Source: Fimisoma sp964619315
Lineage (GTDB): Bacteria; Bacillota; Clostridia; Peptostreptococcales; Anaerovoracaceae
Direction of reading: 5' to 3'
Assembly (NCBI GenBank): GCA_964619315.1
Contig: CAZUEH010000001.1
Location: forward strand, 62,001-126,000
Length of the DNA: 64,000 bases
In this document: positions 54,479 to 63,333 of the stretch, piece after piece
Position numbering within the stretch: position 1 is the first letter of the stretch
Layout: each line of letters starts with the position of its first letter
Notes under the pieces: model-generated
The model's input: only the letters and a program-made list of their open reading frames with translations
What the model was told of the DNA's origin: nothing
Database searches by the model: none
Made by a program: the position numbers and the translations under genes

Positions 54479-56680
54479 CTACGATTTTGCTCTATAAACT
54501 TGGCTGACGCCCTCAATATTCCTCAAATTGCGGAATACTTTTTGCATCTGCTGAGTACTTGAAATTGAAAGAGTTATAGTCATTGTCAAAGTTCCATCTT
54601 TGCCTGCTTTTGCATTGACTCCTGACAAGTGAATGTCCATGTCTTCGCAAACTCTTGAAATATCTGACAAGATTCCTTTTCTATCGCTAGCAATAATTGA
54701 TATATCAGAATCATAAGATTTGCCTACTTTTAAATCTTCCCATTCCACGTCTATAAATCTTGCTTTTTCTTCTTCTGGAAGTCCTACTATGTTAGAACAA
54801 TCACAGCGATGAACAGAGATTCCTCTTCCCTTGGTAATAAAGCCGACAATGTCGTCTCCTGGAACAGGGTTGCAACAGCGGGCAAGCTTAATCATAAGAT
54901 TATCAGCGCCTTCTACTACTACACCAGGGTTCTCTTTGTGTCTGCTGTGAGTCTTAACTCGTTTAGCTTCTGTTGCGTTGATATCTTCAATGATTGCCTC
55001 ATCGTTCTTGATATCGATTTTCTTATCTTCATTGTAGTAAGAAAATAGCAAGTTACAGAATTTGCTCATCAATGAGCCGCCATTTGCAAGTTGTGCATAG
55101 CCCTCGTCGTTATTGGCAAAATTCATTGCCTTCATTGCTTTGTTTATATACGCTGGTTTTGCACAAAGTGCAGGGTCGTGCCCTTTTTTGCGTATGGATT
55201 TATCAAGAAGATCCTTGCCTTTTTCAATATTGTCTGACTTGTTTTCTCTTTTTAGCCAGCCTCTTATCTTGTTTCTTGCATTAGAACTCTTTGCTATTTT
55301 TAGCCAGTCTACGCTAGGACCAGTGGAATTGCTTGAAGTGACAATTTCAACTATGTCTCCATTTTGCAAAGTGTGGTCGATAGTAACCATTTTACCGTTA
55401 ACCTTTGCTCCTACGCATTTGCAACCAATGGCAGAATGTATCTTAAACGCAAAGTCAAGAGGTGTTGAGCCAGAAGGCAATTCTATTACATCTCCCTTTG
55501 GTGTGAATACGAATACCTGCGTGGCAAACAAGTCCATCTTCATAGTTTCCAAGAAATCTTTTGGATCATTTAAATCTTGTTGCCATTCCAATGATTGACG
55601 TAGCCATGCCAGTTTAACATCGTCAGCGGACGCACTGCTTGAAGTATCATCTTCTTTGTACTTCCAATGGGCAGCGATACCATATTCGGCCACTTCGTGC
55701 ATCTCATGGGTTCTTATTTGAATTTCAAATGGTTCTCCATTATCTCCGATAACTGTAGTGTGAAGAGATTGATACATGTTAGGTTTAGGCATTGCAACAT
55801 AGTCTTTAAATCTGCCTGGAATAGGCTTCCACATAGTGTGAACTATTCCTAAGACAGCATAGCAGTCTTTGACAGAATCTACAATTATTCTTACTGCAAT
55901 AAGGTCGAAGATCTCATCAATCTGCCTATTTTGGTATTTCATTTTTTTGTAGATGCTATAAAAATGCTTTGCTCTACCGTATATGTCATATTTTAAAGTC
56001 ATGTCATCTAAGGCCTCGGTTATCTCGCCAATGACACTGTTGATTGTTTCTTCTCTTTGTGTTTTTCTCTGACTAACTTTAGCTTGAAGGTCTTTGAACT
56101 CCTCTGGATGGAGGTATCTTAGCGCAATATCTTCCAGCTCGAATTTTACGGTGGAAATACCCAGTCTGCTAGCAAGCGGTGCGTATATTTCTAGAGTTTC
56201 TCGGCATTTTTCTTCTATTTTGGTCGGCTTCATAAATTCAATAGTACGCATATTATGAAGTCTATCCGCCAACTTAATAATTAAAACTCGAATGTCTCTA
56301 GACATAGCCAAAAACATTTTGCGGAAATTTTCAGCCTGAACTTCTTCTTTTGATTCAAACTTAATACTTCCTAGTTTGGTAACTCCGTCTACCAGCAAAG
56401 CTATTTCTTCGCTAAAGTCCTCGACTAATTGCTCTCTTGTATAATCAGTATCCTCTACAACGTCATGCAAAAGCCCACCGATAAGTGTAGCTTTATCCAT
56501 GCCCAATTGAGCCAATATTATAGTTACATTGATTGGGTGAATAAAATAAGGTTCTCCACTTTTTCTAAGCTGACCATTGTGGAGCTCTTGCGCCTTATCG
56601 AATGCTCTACCAATCAATTCGGTGTCATATTTAGAGTTGTTATTCAATATTTCTTCTAAGAATTGAGCTTTTGTCATCAT
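54479..56680 (-). CDS. rel: Bifunctional (p)ppGpp synthetase/hydrolase Rel
   Basis: A 733-residue long RSH protein controlling the stringent response. The hydrolase HD domain reads GQLRKSGEPYFIHPINV and GGLLHDVVEDTDYT (about 68-81, HD at 72-73), indicating active hydrolysis. The synthetase domain has DLIAVRIIVDSVKDCYAVLG and PKPNMYQSLHTTVIG. TGS (VFVFTPKGDVIELPSGSTPL), a zinc-finger-like CCNPVPGDDIVGF, and a C-terminal ACT domain (about 655-730) complete the regulatory half. Located between secDF and dtd. Confidence 0.97.
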   Translation of the reverse strand: MMTKAQFLEEILNNNSKYDTELIGRAFDKAQELHNGQLRKSGEPYFIHPINVTIILAQLGMDKATLIGGLLHDVVEDTDYTREQLVEDFSEEIALLVDGVTKLGSIKFESKEEVQAENFRKMFLAMSRDIRVLIIKLADRLHNMRTIEFMKPTKIEEKCRETLEIYAPLASRLGISTVKFELEDIALRYLHPEEFKDLQAKVSQRKTQREETINSVIGEITEALDDMTLKYDIYGRAKHFYSIYKKMKYQNRQIDEIFDLIAVRIIVDSVKDCYAVLGIVHTMWKPIPGRFKDYVAMPKPNMYQSLHTTVIGDNGEPFEIQIRTHEMHEVAEYGIAAHWKYKEDDTSSSASADDVKLAWLRQSLEWQQDLNDPKDFLETMKMDLFATQVFVFTPKGDVIELPSGSTPLDFAFKIHSAIGCKCVGAKVNGKMVTIDHTLQNGDIVEIVTSSNSTGPSVDWLKIAKSSNARNKIRGWLKRENKSDNIEKGKDLLDKSIRKKGHDPALCAKPAYINKAMKAMNFANNDEGYAQLANGGSLMSKFCNLLFSYYNEDKKIDIKNDEAIIEDINATEAKRVKTHSRHKENPGVVVEGADNLMIKLARCCNPVPGDDIVGFITKGRGISVHRCDCSNIVGLPEEEKARFIDVEWEDLKVGKSYDSDISIIASDRKGILSDISRVCEDMDIHLSGVNAKAGKDGTLTMTITLSISSTQQMQKVFRNLRNIEGVSQVYRAKS

Positions 56681-56708
56681 TTGATATAACTCCTAAATGT
56701 TTAAGATA

Positions 56709-58913
56709 CTATTTTTTGTTCTTTTTCTTTTGTTTTGTTTGTTTTAAATATTTTGATTCTTCTTTGCCTTTAGACAAATCATAATAAAGTGGGGTGCATA
56801 TGAAAATCGATGAATAGCAACCTACTACTACACCTACCATCAAAGGTATTATGAACTCTCTTATAGACTCTGATACCATTATACAAAGTGGTATCATTAC
56901 AACCAATGTTGTAAGTGAGGTTATTATGGTTCTGTTCAAAGTGTTGTTAATGCTGCGGTCAATGATTGATTCCATGCTATCTTTTCTATATATTCGTTCG
57001 TTTTCTCTTATTCTGTCGAATATTACGATAGTATCATTGATTGAATAACCGACTAAGGTCAGTATTGCGGCAATGAACGGGTTATTTACAGTAAATCCGA
57101 ATATTGCATAAAAGGCAATAACCATTAGTACATCGTGCACTACTCCTGCAACGGCCGAAATACCATATTTCCACGATTTAAATCTGAATATTATGTATAG
57201 CAGCATTCCTATTGAAGCGATTAATACAGCCTTAACTGCGTTAGCTTTTAGCTCGTCACCTACTGATGGTCCGAATTGTTCTGATGCAATAACATCTTCA
57301 TCAGTTATTCCGAATTCATCTTTTAGTGAGTCTATTACTTCTCCTCTATGTACATTATCCAAGGATTCAGTGGTTTTTATAACTACTTGGGTATTGTTTT
57401 CTCCCGAATAAATAATTGATGGGTCTAAATCATACTGCTTAATAGCGGCTTCTACTTCTGACGCCTTCACATGTTCATGAAGGTCTACTTGTATCATTGT
57501 ACCGCCAGTAAAGTCTATACCGTAATTCAGCCCACCTATAAAGGAAAATGCTAAACCTACGATAATAATCCCGGTACTTATTAGATAAAAGATCTTTCTG
57601 TTTTTAACAAAGGCGATACTTTTATGTAGTAATTGTTTCGGTTTTCCATCTTCAGTAACTCCGAAAAATTTGTTTTTGGCAAATTTTTTGCTTTCTGCTA
57701 TCAACGAGATAAACAGTTGGGTTATCACTACAGCAGTAAATATGCTTATGACAATACCAATGATTAATGTTAAGGCGAAGCCTTTTACTACAGTCGTGCC
57801 TATTTCGTATAGAACTACAGCAGCTATCAAAGTTGTTATCTGTGCATCCAATACTGTTTTAAGTGCATTTTTAAAGCCTGCATTTACTGCTACTCTAATA
57901 CTTTTGCCTGCACATATTTCTTCTTTTATTCTTGCGAATATAATTACATTTGCATCTACTGCCATTCCTATCGACAATATTAATGCCGCAATTCCCGGCA
58001 ATGTGAGAACCGCATTAAATGCTGACATAGTCCATATAAACATGGCTACATATAACATTAAGGCTAAATCTGCTACTGCTCCTAAAAGTCCGAAGAAAAG
58101 TATCATGATAATGAATATAAGTCCTATACCTATAGCCCCTGCGATTATTGATTTATCCAAAGCATCAGCACCTATAGATGCTGATTGAACAGAAGATTGT
58201 ACCTCTACAAGGTCAACTGGCAATGCGCCTCCGCGTATTAACGCAGCTGTTGTTGATGCTTCTTCTTTAGAATAGCTGCCGGTCATTTCACATTTTCCGC
58301 CACTGATAACTTCATCAACATTAGGATGTGCGATGATTTCATCATCTAGAACTATTGCTATTTGATTGGTTTCTATTCCATCTATAGTTGGAACAACTTG
58401 ATTGCTAACTGCTTTTCTTGTTCCTTCTTCAAAAAGAGTCGCCCCTTCTTTGTCGAATTCTAAATCTATTTTATAATAGGCTCCATTGGTAGCAATCTGC
58501 GCGTCTTTGACATTGCTTCCGTCTACAACAACGCTTCCGTCTGCTAATATAAACTTAAGCTGTGCAGTTCTACCTACAGCATCAATTGCTTCTTCTGCGT
58601 TTTCTGCCCCCGGAATTTCTACTCTTATGCGCTTGGTTCCCTCAATGGTAACTGATGATTCGGCAACACCCATTTGGTTTACACGATTGTCTAAAACAGC
58701 TCTAGTCTGTTCCATCAGATTCTTTAGTTCTTCGCCCTTAAGATCCGTTTCAGCTTCCATTACGACATATACGCCTCCGTTAATATCAAGGCCGTATTTT
58801 AAAGCATCCTTAGCAGAGTCTATTGACCCTATTCCGAATATGCTTACATACCATGCAAAAACGGTAATCACAATCACCAATGCTGCCAGTAATCGTTTTA
58901 CACTTTGACTCAT
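56709..58913 (-). CDS. secDF: SecDF fusion protein translocase subunit
   Basis: A 734-residue membrane protein joining SecD and SecF, which use the proton or sodium gradient to drive late steps of protein export. SecD half (about 1-430): an N-terminal helix, LKYGLDINGGVYVVMEA, a large extracellular P1 domain, then GMAVDANVIIFARIKEE. SecF half (about 445-734): GGLNYGIDFTGGTMIQV and TLVGYSINDTIVIFDRIREN. The fused form is known in Bacillus and Clostridia. It has its own promoter and is the first gene of the housekeeping run down to 37312. Confidence 0.95.
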   Translation of the reverse strand: MSQSVKRLLAALVIVITVFAWYVSIFGIGSIDSAKDALKYGLDINGGVYVVMEAETDLKGEELKNLMEQTRAVLDNRVNQMGVAESSVTIEGTKRIRVEIPGAENAEEAIDAVGRTAQLKFILADGSVVVDGSNVKDAQIATNGAYYKIDLEFDKEGATLFEEGTRKAVSNQVVPTIDGIETNQIAIVLDDEIIAHPNVDEVISGGKCEMTGSYSKEEASTTAALIRGGALPVDLVEVQSSVQSASIGADALDKSIIAGAIGIGLIFIIMILFFGLLGAVADLALMLYVAMFIWTMSAFNAVLTLPGIAALILSIGMAVDANVIIFARIKEEICAGKSIRVAVNAGFKNALKTVLDAQITTLIAAVVLYEIGTTVVKGFALTLIIGIVISIFTAVVITQLFISLIAESKKFAKNKFFGVTEDGKPKQLLHKSIAFVKNRKIFYLISTGIIIVGLAFSFIGGLNYGIDFTGGTMIQVDLHEHVKASEVEAAIKQYDLDPSIIYSGENNTQVVIKTTESLDNVHRGEVIDSLKDEFGITDEDVIASEQFGPSVGDELKANAVKAVLIASIGMLLYIIFRFKSWKYGISAVAGVVHDVLMVIAFYAIFGFTVNNPFIAAILTLVGYSINDTIVIFDRIRENERIYRKDSMESIIDRSINNTLNRTIITSLTTLVVMIPLCIMVSESIREFIIPLMVGVVVGCYSSIFICTPLYYDLSKGKEESKYLKQTKQKKKNKK

Positions 58914-59021
58914 CTTCCAAAACCCTCTTTTCGTATATTTACATAAAGTTATTCAAAAGTGCTTAGAATAGCCGTATGAACATTAATTTGTATATAAAAT
59001 TGGCATTTTATTTTACATTCC

Positions 59022-59050
59022 ATTATACTACTTTTTTGCCTTATTTACAA
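59022..59050 (-). promoter_or_regulatory. Predicted sigma-A promoter of secDF
   Basis: TTGTAA (59045-59050), a 17-base spacer and TATAAT (59022-59027) on the minus strand, giving a leader of about 100 bases before secDF. It lies after two terminators that close the yajC transcript. Confidence 0.75.
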
Positions 59051-59093
59051 GGAAAATACTCTATTTTGCCACAATTCTATTTGGTAAAAACAA

Positions 59094-59124
59094 AAGACCC
59101 ATAGGGGTGAATCTAAAGGGTCCT
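59094..59124 (-). terminator. Second hairpin terminator after yajC
   Basis: On the minus strand GACCC (read from GGACCC at 59118-59123) pairs with GGGTC (59096-59100) across an 17-base loop, followed by TTTTGTTTTT. It lies just downstream of the stronger 59138-59165 hairpin, making a tandem arrangement in front of the secDF promoter. Confidence 0.55.
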
Positions 59125-59137
59125 ACGGTTTGATGTA

Positions 59138-59165
59138 CAAAAAAGGTTCCGAAAGTTCGGAACCT
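59138..59165 (-). terminator. Intrinsic terminator of yajC
   Basis: A nine-pair stem (AGGTTCCGA with TCGGAACCT, four-base loop) followed by six T on the minus strand, 15 bases after the yajC stop codon. A strong, canonical terminator that separates yajC from secDF. Confidence 0.88.
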
Positions 59166-59179
59166 GATTTTTATAATGT

Positions 59180-59548
59180 TTATTCTTCAGTTTCATCTAC
59201 GTCAGAGGCTTTCTTAAGCTTCTTAGGTACAACCTTTTTAACTTCTTCCTCTTCAACTGACATATCTTCTTTTTTAACTGGTTTGCTGCTCGCACTAGTA
59301 ACTGTTGAAACTGCCCATCTCATCATTTCGAACTTAACTTTGTCTGCTCCTACCTGAACAATAATAGTTTCGTCCTTAGTTTTGACAATTTTGCCGCAGA
59401 TGCCGCCGATAGTAACTATCTCGTCTCCTGCTCTAAGGCTGTTTCTCATTTCTTGAACTTGTTTGTCCTTTTTCTTCTGAGGTCTTATCATCAGAAAATA
59501 CATTGCTACTATAAGTGCTAGTAAAGGTATTAAACTTATCCAATCCAT
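59180..59548 (-). CDS. yajC: Preprotein translocase subunit YajC
   Basis: A 122-residue accessory protein of the SecDF complex. One N-terminal membrane helix (ISLIPLLALIVAMYFLMI) is followed by RPQKKKDKQVQEMRNSL, GDEIVTIGGICGKIV and a charged, Lys/Glu-rich C-terminal tail (about 90-122). The ATG at 59548 follows AGGAGGGA; the open frame extends 23 codons upstream, but that stretch includes the 3' part of a tRNA gene. It has no promoter of its own that I can see. Confidence 0.93.
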   Translation of the reverse strand: MDWISLIPLLALIVAMYFLMIRPQKKKDKQVQEMRNSLRAGDEIVTIGGICGKIVKTKDETIIVQVGADKVKFEMMRWAVSTVTSASSKPVKKEDMSVEEEEVKKVVPKKLKKASDVDETEE

Positions 59549-59589
59549 ATCTTTATTCCCTCCTGTGTGAAAAGTAATATCATAATAAT

Positions 59590-59676
59590 TGGTGCCGGCG
59601 ATGGGGGTCGAACCCATACGGTGTTGCCACCACAGGATTTTGAGTCCTGCACGTCTGCCAATTCCATCACGCCGGC
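59590..59676 (-). tRNA. tRNA-Leu (anticodon CAA)
   Basis: Acceptor arms GCCGGCG and CGCCGGC pair perfectly, with discriminator A and an encoded CCA. The anticodon stem-loop is CAGGA-CTCAAAA-TCCTG, giving CAA, which reads UUG leucine codons. A long variable arm (GGTGGCAACACC region) marks the class II tRNA, and the T arm has GGTTCGACCC. It is 87 nucleotides with CCA. It is 41 bases upstream of yajC. Confidence 0.95.
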
Positions 59677-59691
59677 CTACACAACGATATT

Positions 59692-59720
59692 ATGATACCA
59701 CAATTTATACCGTAATACAA
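59692..59720 (-). promoter_or_regulatory. Predicted promoter of tRNA-Leu (and yajC)
   Basis: TTGTAT (59715-59720), 17-base spacer, TATCAT (59692-59697) on the minus strand, with a start about 8-12 bases before the tRNA. No other promoter is evident before yajC. Confidence 0.65.
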
Positions 59721-59991
59721 ATGTTTTTTATAATTTCTCTATAGATTATATTCGTTCAAATTTTCATTGTTATTTTTACTCCTTAATTTCTTTGACACCC
59801 TGTATTTTTCTTAGTTTACGCTGATTTTCAGTCATTAAATAATCTACCTTTAATAACACATTTTTGCGTTTATTTGAATTCAAAAGTCTATGTTTTTATT
59901 CCGTCGTTGCAATTTGTATAGATTTTAGTTTTTCATACAATGAAAGCTATATAAAATCTGTAAATATACATCAATTATTTGGTTTTTAATA
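59721..59991. other. AT-rich intergenic region between divergent promoters
   Basis: No gene is seen here. The stretch separates the minus-strand tRNA-Leu promoter from the plus-strand promoter at 59992. It contains an interrupted dyad at 59920-59959 (AGATTTTA and TAAAATCT outer arms, TTTCAT and ATGAAA inner arms) without a T run, which could be an operator or only AT-rich chance structure. Confidence 0.5.
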
Positions 59992-60020
59992 TTGTAACAA
60001 AAGCCCAGATGTGTTAAAGT
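59992..60020 (+). promoter_or_regulatory. Candidate promoter of the plus-strand dehydratase-like gene
   Basis: TTGTAA (59992-59997), 17-base spacer, TAAAGT (60015-60020). The -10 is a poor match, but spacing and position, about 35 bases before the AAAGGAGATATT ribosome site, are suitable. Confidence 0.5.
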
Positions 60021-60061
60021 GATATTAAGTTTAAAACACGCAACCTAGCAAAGGAGATATT

Positions 60062-61021
60062 ATGATTGACATTAAACACATTGAGGCTGCTTATGACAGA
60101 ATTAAAGACTATGTTTCAAGAACAAGGCTAGAAAAAAGCTTATATCTCAGCGAAGGCAATACTGAGGTTTACATGAAGCTTGAATGCGAGCAAGCCTTAG
60201 TTAAGAACTTTAAAATTAGAGGAGTTCTTGGTAAGCTTACCCTTCTAACAGACGAACAACTCAAAAAGGGATACGGTACTATCTCTTCAGGAAATCAGGG
60301 CGTATCAGTTTCTTACGCTTCTAAACTTCTTAATTTGGACCAACCTTTTATAGTTGTCCCTGAAACTTCACCAAAACCTAAATTAGAAAAGATGAGACAT
60401 TTCGGTGCTAATATCTTTCCTTTAGGAAAAACTTTTGATGAAGCGAATGGTCAAGGAGAAGCAATCTTTGAAGAAAGAGGATACGTCAAGATTGATGCTA
60501 GAGAAGATACTGAAGGTCTTTATGGTGCTGGTACTATTGGACTTGAAATTCTACAACAGCTTCCAGACATCGACATTCTTTTAGTTCCTATGGGAAGCGG
60601 CGGCAACTCAATTGCCAACGGTTCATATTTTAGACAAGCAAAACCAGATGTTAAAGTATATGCTGTAGAAGCAGAGAACTCACCTGCTCTTATCGAAAAC
60701 CTTAAAACTGGAGTATGGACAAAGTTCTTTGATGTTCCAGAAGATGCTTTAATGCAAAGCTTAGTTGGTGGATGTGCTAAGAATACTTTCGATAACGCTA
60801 AGGACTGCGTTGATGAAGTTTTATTAGTTTCAGATGACGAAGTACGTGATGCTATTTATGAGTTAGCTCAAAACGAAAAAGTAATTGCTGAGCCAGATAG
60901 TGCTTCAGTATATGCTGCTTTCAAGAGATATCGTCACCTTTTCGAAGGAAAGAAAACTGCTATGATCGTAACTGGTGGTAACATTTCAAAAGAGTTATTC
61001 AAAGAAATCATTTCAAAATAA
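60062..61021 (+). CDS. Threonine dehydratase-like fold-type II PLP enzyme
   Basis: The only plus-strand gene, 319 residues, preceded by AAAGGAG. The PLP lysine is K51 in VKNFKIRGVLGKL; SSGNQGVSVSYA corresponds to the SxGNHxQG substrate loop, and the glycine-rich cofactor loop is MGSGGNSIANG, different from the GGGGL of IlvA. The final motif is IVTGGNIS. There is no ACT domain, so it is not allosterically controlled like the operon ilvA. Threonine or serine deamination or a racemase/lyase activity on another hydroxy- or amino-acid is possible; I do not know the substrate. It has its own promoter and terminator. Confidence 0.85.
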   Translation: MIDIKHIEAAYDRIKDYVSRTRLEKSLYLSEGNTEVYMKLECEQALVKNFKIRGVLGKLTLLTDEQLKKGYGTISSGNQGVSVSYASKLLNLDQPFIVVPETSPKPKLEKMRHFGANIFPLGKTFDEANGQGEAIFEERGYVKIDAREDTEGLYGAGTIGLEILQQLPDIDILLVPMGSGGNSIANGSYFRQAKPDVKVYAVEAENSPALIENLKTGVWTKFFDVPEDALMQSLVGGCAKNTFDNAKDCVDEVLLVSDDEVRDAIYELAQNEKVIAEPDSASVYAAFKRYRHLFEGKKTAMIVTGGNISKELFKEIISK

Positions 61022-61036
61022 TCTATAAAAATATAA

Positions 61037-61073
61037 AACACTCGGTAAATTTAATGTTTACCGAGTTTTGTCT
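61037..61073 (+). terminator. Intrinsic terminator between converging genes
   Basis: ACTCGGTAAA (61040-61049) and TTTACCGAGT (61057-61066) form a ten-pair stem with a seven-base loop, followed by TTTGTCTTTTTG on the plus strand. On the minus strand the same hairpin is followed by GTTTTATATTTTT, so it could also end the transcript of the converging substrate-binding-protein gene. Confidence 0.85.
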
Positions 61074-61079
61074 TTTTGT

Positions 61080-62732
61080 TTATTTCGTTTCTTCTTTTAA
61101 CGGAATCTTTTTCTGCCAAGACCAAGTCTGACAATTTTTGTATATGTCATTAAACATTGGCAATTGCTTGGCTTCAAAAGTGTCTACACCTATAAGGCCC
61201 ATTTTTTTATAGCACAGAGGATAGTAAGGAACTTTTTCTATCATCAATTCTTTCAATTCATCATATATATTTGTATATTCTGCTGCCGTATGGAGTCTGT
61301 CTAAGTCACGAGCTTCCTGTAACATTTCATTGTCCATGTAACCCCATGGGTTAGTCCCGTCAAAGAATTGGCGAAGATCATAGGCTGCATCCATTTCATA
61401 TCCAGTTATTAAAATATCGAAATTTCTTTGAGCGATAAGAGTATTGTACTCTTCCCAAGGTACAGAATTGATATTTATTGTGAATCCTATGGATTCTAAA
61501 TTCTTCGACATAATTCTCGCAGCAGCTAAACGATTTGCATTGTTACTATTTACAAGAATAGTCAAAGCTATTTCTTTTTCATTGTCTTTTTGAATCTTGC
61601 CGTTACGGTTTTTATCTTCATATCCCACAGATGCCAAAGTTTCTTTCGCCTTTTCTCTGTCAAAATTGTAAGAAGAATTCTTGTCAGCAATCCCTAGAAA
61701 GTTGGGATAATATATAGTATCTGTTAATATTCCATCTTCCATGTACCCATCTTGTAAAATGTTCTCGTTGTCAATAGCATAGCATAAGCCTCTACGAACG
61801 ATTTTATTTTTTACGTGAGGTCTCGATGTGTTGAAAACGATAAAGTCCACTTCGTTTGAAACAATATCATACATCTTGAGTTCTTTATCATTTACCAGTG
61901 ACTTTCTTTCAGAGCCTTTTTCGGTATAACAAGTTACTGAACCAATTTCTAACATACTTGACGCAGTGCCTTTGCTTGGAAGAATCTTGACACTTATTCT
62001 ATTAGTTGCTTTAGCGCCGTAGTAACTGTCATTTGGAGTTAATTTAACTTCTTTGAACGAATCGTAAGAATCGAACTTATACTGCCCTGTCCCTACTGGT
62101 TTGAAGTTTTCTATATCTCTTATAAATGTTCCCACACTGGAGGTTTTGTTGCCTTGCACTATCGGAAAGGTTAGATCATCCAAAGAGCAGTTATAGTTGT
62201 TGTTAAAATAAATTCTCACATTTAAGTCATCTTTTACACTTACACTATGGATTTTAGCTGCATTCTCATAATACAGACCTGATGAACCTTGCGCCTTGAT
62301 TACGTTTACCGTAAATCTAACATCAGAAGTCGTAAAGGCTTTGCCATCATGCCAAGTAATTCCAGCTTTTAGTTTTAAATCAACAAATGCTTTTTCTGTA
62401 TCTACAGTATAGTTTTCAACTAAATCTCCTGCTACATTCAAGTTATCAGTATATTCAAACAAGCTACTATACATCAGTTTAGAAAGATAGTATGTGTCTT
62501 CTGATTTGGAAACTAAAGGATTTAGCGTATCAAAAGATGCCGCAGCAAAGGATATTGTCCCTTGATCCTCATATTTTAGTGTTGGGTCAAGCTCTAAAAC
62601 TTCTTCTTTATATATGTTTACACTTGAAATTGCTACAATTATGAGTGCAATAACAACGACTATGTACAGCCAGTACTTTTGTGCAAATTTAAAAGCTTTG
62701 GATTCTAAAAATTCATCTTTTTTAAATTTCAT
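61080..62732 (-). CDS. Membrane-anchored family 5 (oligopeptide-type) substrate-binding protein
   Basis: A 550-residue SBP_bac_5-type protein. A basic start and a hydrophobic helix (about 20-40, YWLYIVVVIALIIVAISSV) are followed by LDPTLKYEDQGTISFAAASF and the domain proper: FDTLNPLV, YSSLFEYTDNLNVAGDLVEN, WHDGKAFTTSDVRFTVNVI and AYDLRQFFDGTNPWGY. No lipobox cysteine follows the helix, so it is probably held by an uncleaved anchor instead of a lipid. No permease or ATPase gene is nearby. The ATG at 62732 is preceded by AAAGGA; the frame would start five codons earlier at a TTG that is part of that site. It overlaps coaE by 11 bases. Confidence 0.87.
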   Translation of the reverse strand: MKFKKDEFLESKAFKFAQKYWLYIVVVIALIIVAISSVNIYKEEVLELDPTLKYEDQGTISFAAASFDTLNPLVSKSEDTYYLSKLMYSSLFEYTDNLNVAGDLVENYTVDTEKAFVDLKLKAGITWHDGKAFTTSDVRFTVNVIKAQGSSGLYYENAAKIHSVSVKDDLNVRIYFNNNYNCSLDDLTFPIVQGNKTSSVGTFIRDIENFKPVGTGQYKFDSYDSFKEVKLTPNDSYYGAKATNRISVKILPSKGTASSMLEIGSVTCYTEKGSERKSLVNDKELKMYDIVSNEVDFIVFNTSRPHVKNKIVRRGLCYAIDNENILQDGYMEDGILTDTIYYPNFLGIADKNSSYNFDREKAKETLASVGYEDKNRNGKIQKDNEKEIALTILVNSNNANRLAAARIMSKNLESIGFTININSVPWEEYNTLIAQRNFDILITGYEMDAAYDLRQFFDGTNPWGYMDNEMLQEARDLDRLHTAAEYTNIYDELKELMIEKVPYYPLCYKKMGLIGVDTFEAKQLPMFNDIYKNCQTWSWQKKIPLKEETK

Positions 62733-63324
62733 TATGTATCCTTTCAAGTTGTTTTTCTATTTCCCTTCGCGTGTCCTCAATCGATTCTGAGTTGTCAATA
62801 ATAACATTGCTTAATTTTTTCTTTTCAATTTCGGACATTTGGCTGTTTATGCGTGAAATTATCTGTTCTTCGGACAGCCCGTCTCTCGCCTTTACCCTGT
62901 CGATTCTCTTTATTAAATCTGTTGTAACTAGCCAGTTTTCGTCGGCAAGATTTTCAAGACCACACTCAAATAATAAAGGGGCATCAATAACAACAATGTC
63001 TTTTGTTCCGGAGGCTTTAAGTTCAATAAGCCTCTCTTTTACTTCTTCAACAGCCTTTTGAGTCACAATATTTTGCAACCTTTCAAGGGCGTCTTTGTCG
63101 TTGAACACTAAGTCGCCAAGGGCTTTTCTGTCAAGCTTCCCTTTGGAAATAAGGTATTGCTCGCCAAATTCTCTTGCAATTTCTTCAATAGCAACAGAAC
63201 CGTCTTCGGTGATTTTTCTTGCAATTATGTCTGCATCTAAAATTATGCAACCTTTTTCTTTTAGTAGGCTTGATACGGTAGATTTACCTGTGCCAATGCC
63301 TCCCGTTAGTCCAATTGTTTTCAT
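62722..63324 (-). CDS. coaE: Dephospho-CoA kinase
   Basis: A 200-residue P-loop kinase for the last step of coenzyme A synthesis. Walker A is LTGGIGTGKSTVSSLL (G-x4-GKS at about 8-16), followed by ILDADIIARKI and VVIDAPLLFECGLENL. The ATG at 63324 gives the normal MKTIGLTGG start; an in-frame TTG three codons earlier is less likely. It lies 9 bases after polA, a frequent pair in Clostridia. Confidence 0.96.
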   Translation of the reverse strand: MKTIGLTGGIGTGKSTVSSLLKEKGCIILDADIIARKITEDGSVAIEEIAREFGEQYLISKGKLDRKALGDLVFNDKDALERLQNIVTQKAVEEVKERLIELKASGTKDIVVIDAPLLFECGLENLADENWLVTTDLIKRIDRVKARDGLSEEQIISRINSQMSEIEKKKLSNVIIDNSESIEDTRREIEKQLERIHNEI

Positions 63325-63333
63325 TTTTACCAA

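Noticed and set aside
59549..59617. N-terminal extension of YajC
   Set aside because: It is a translation of the 3' part of the tRNA-Leu gene and spacer; the ATG at 59548 has AGGAGGGA before it.
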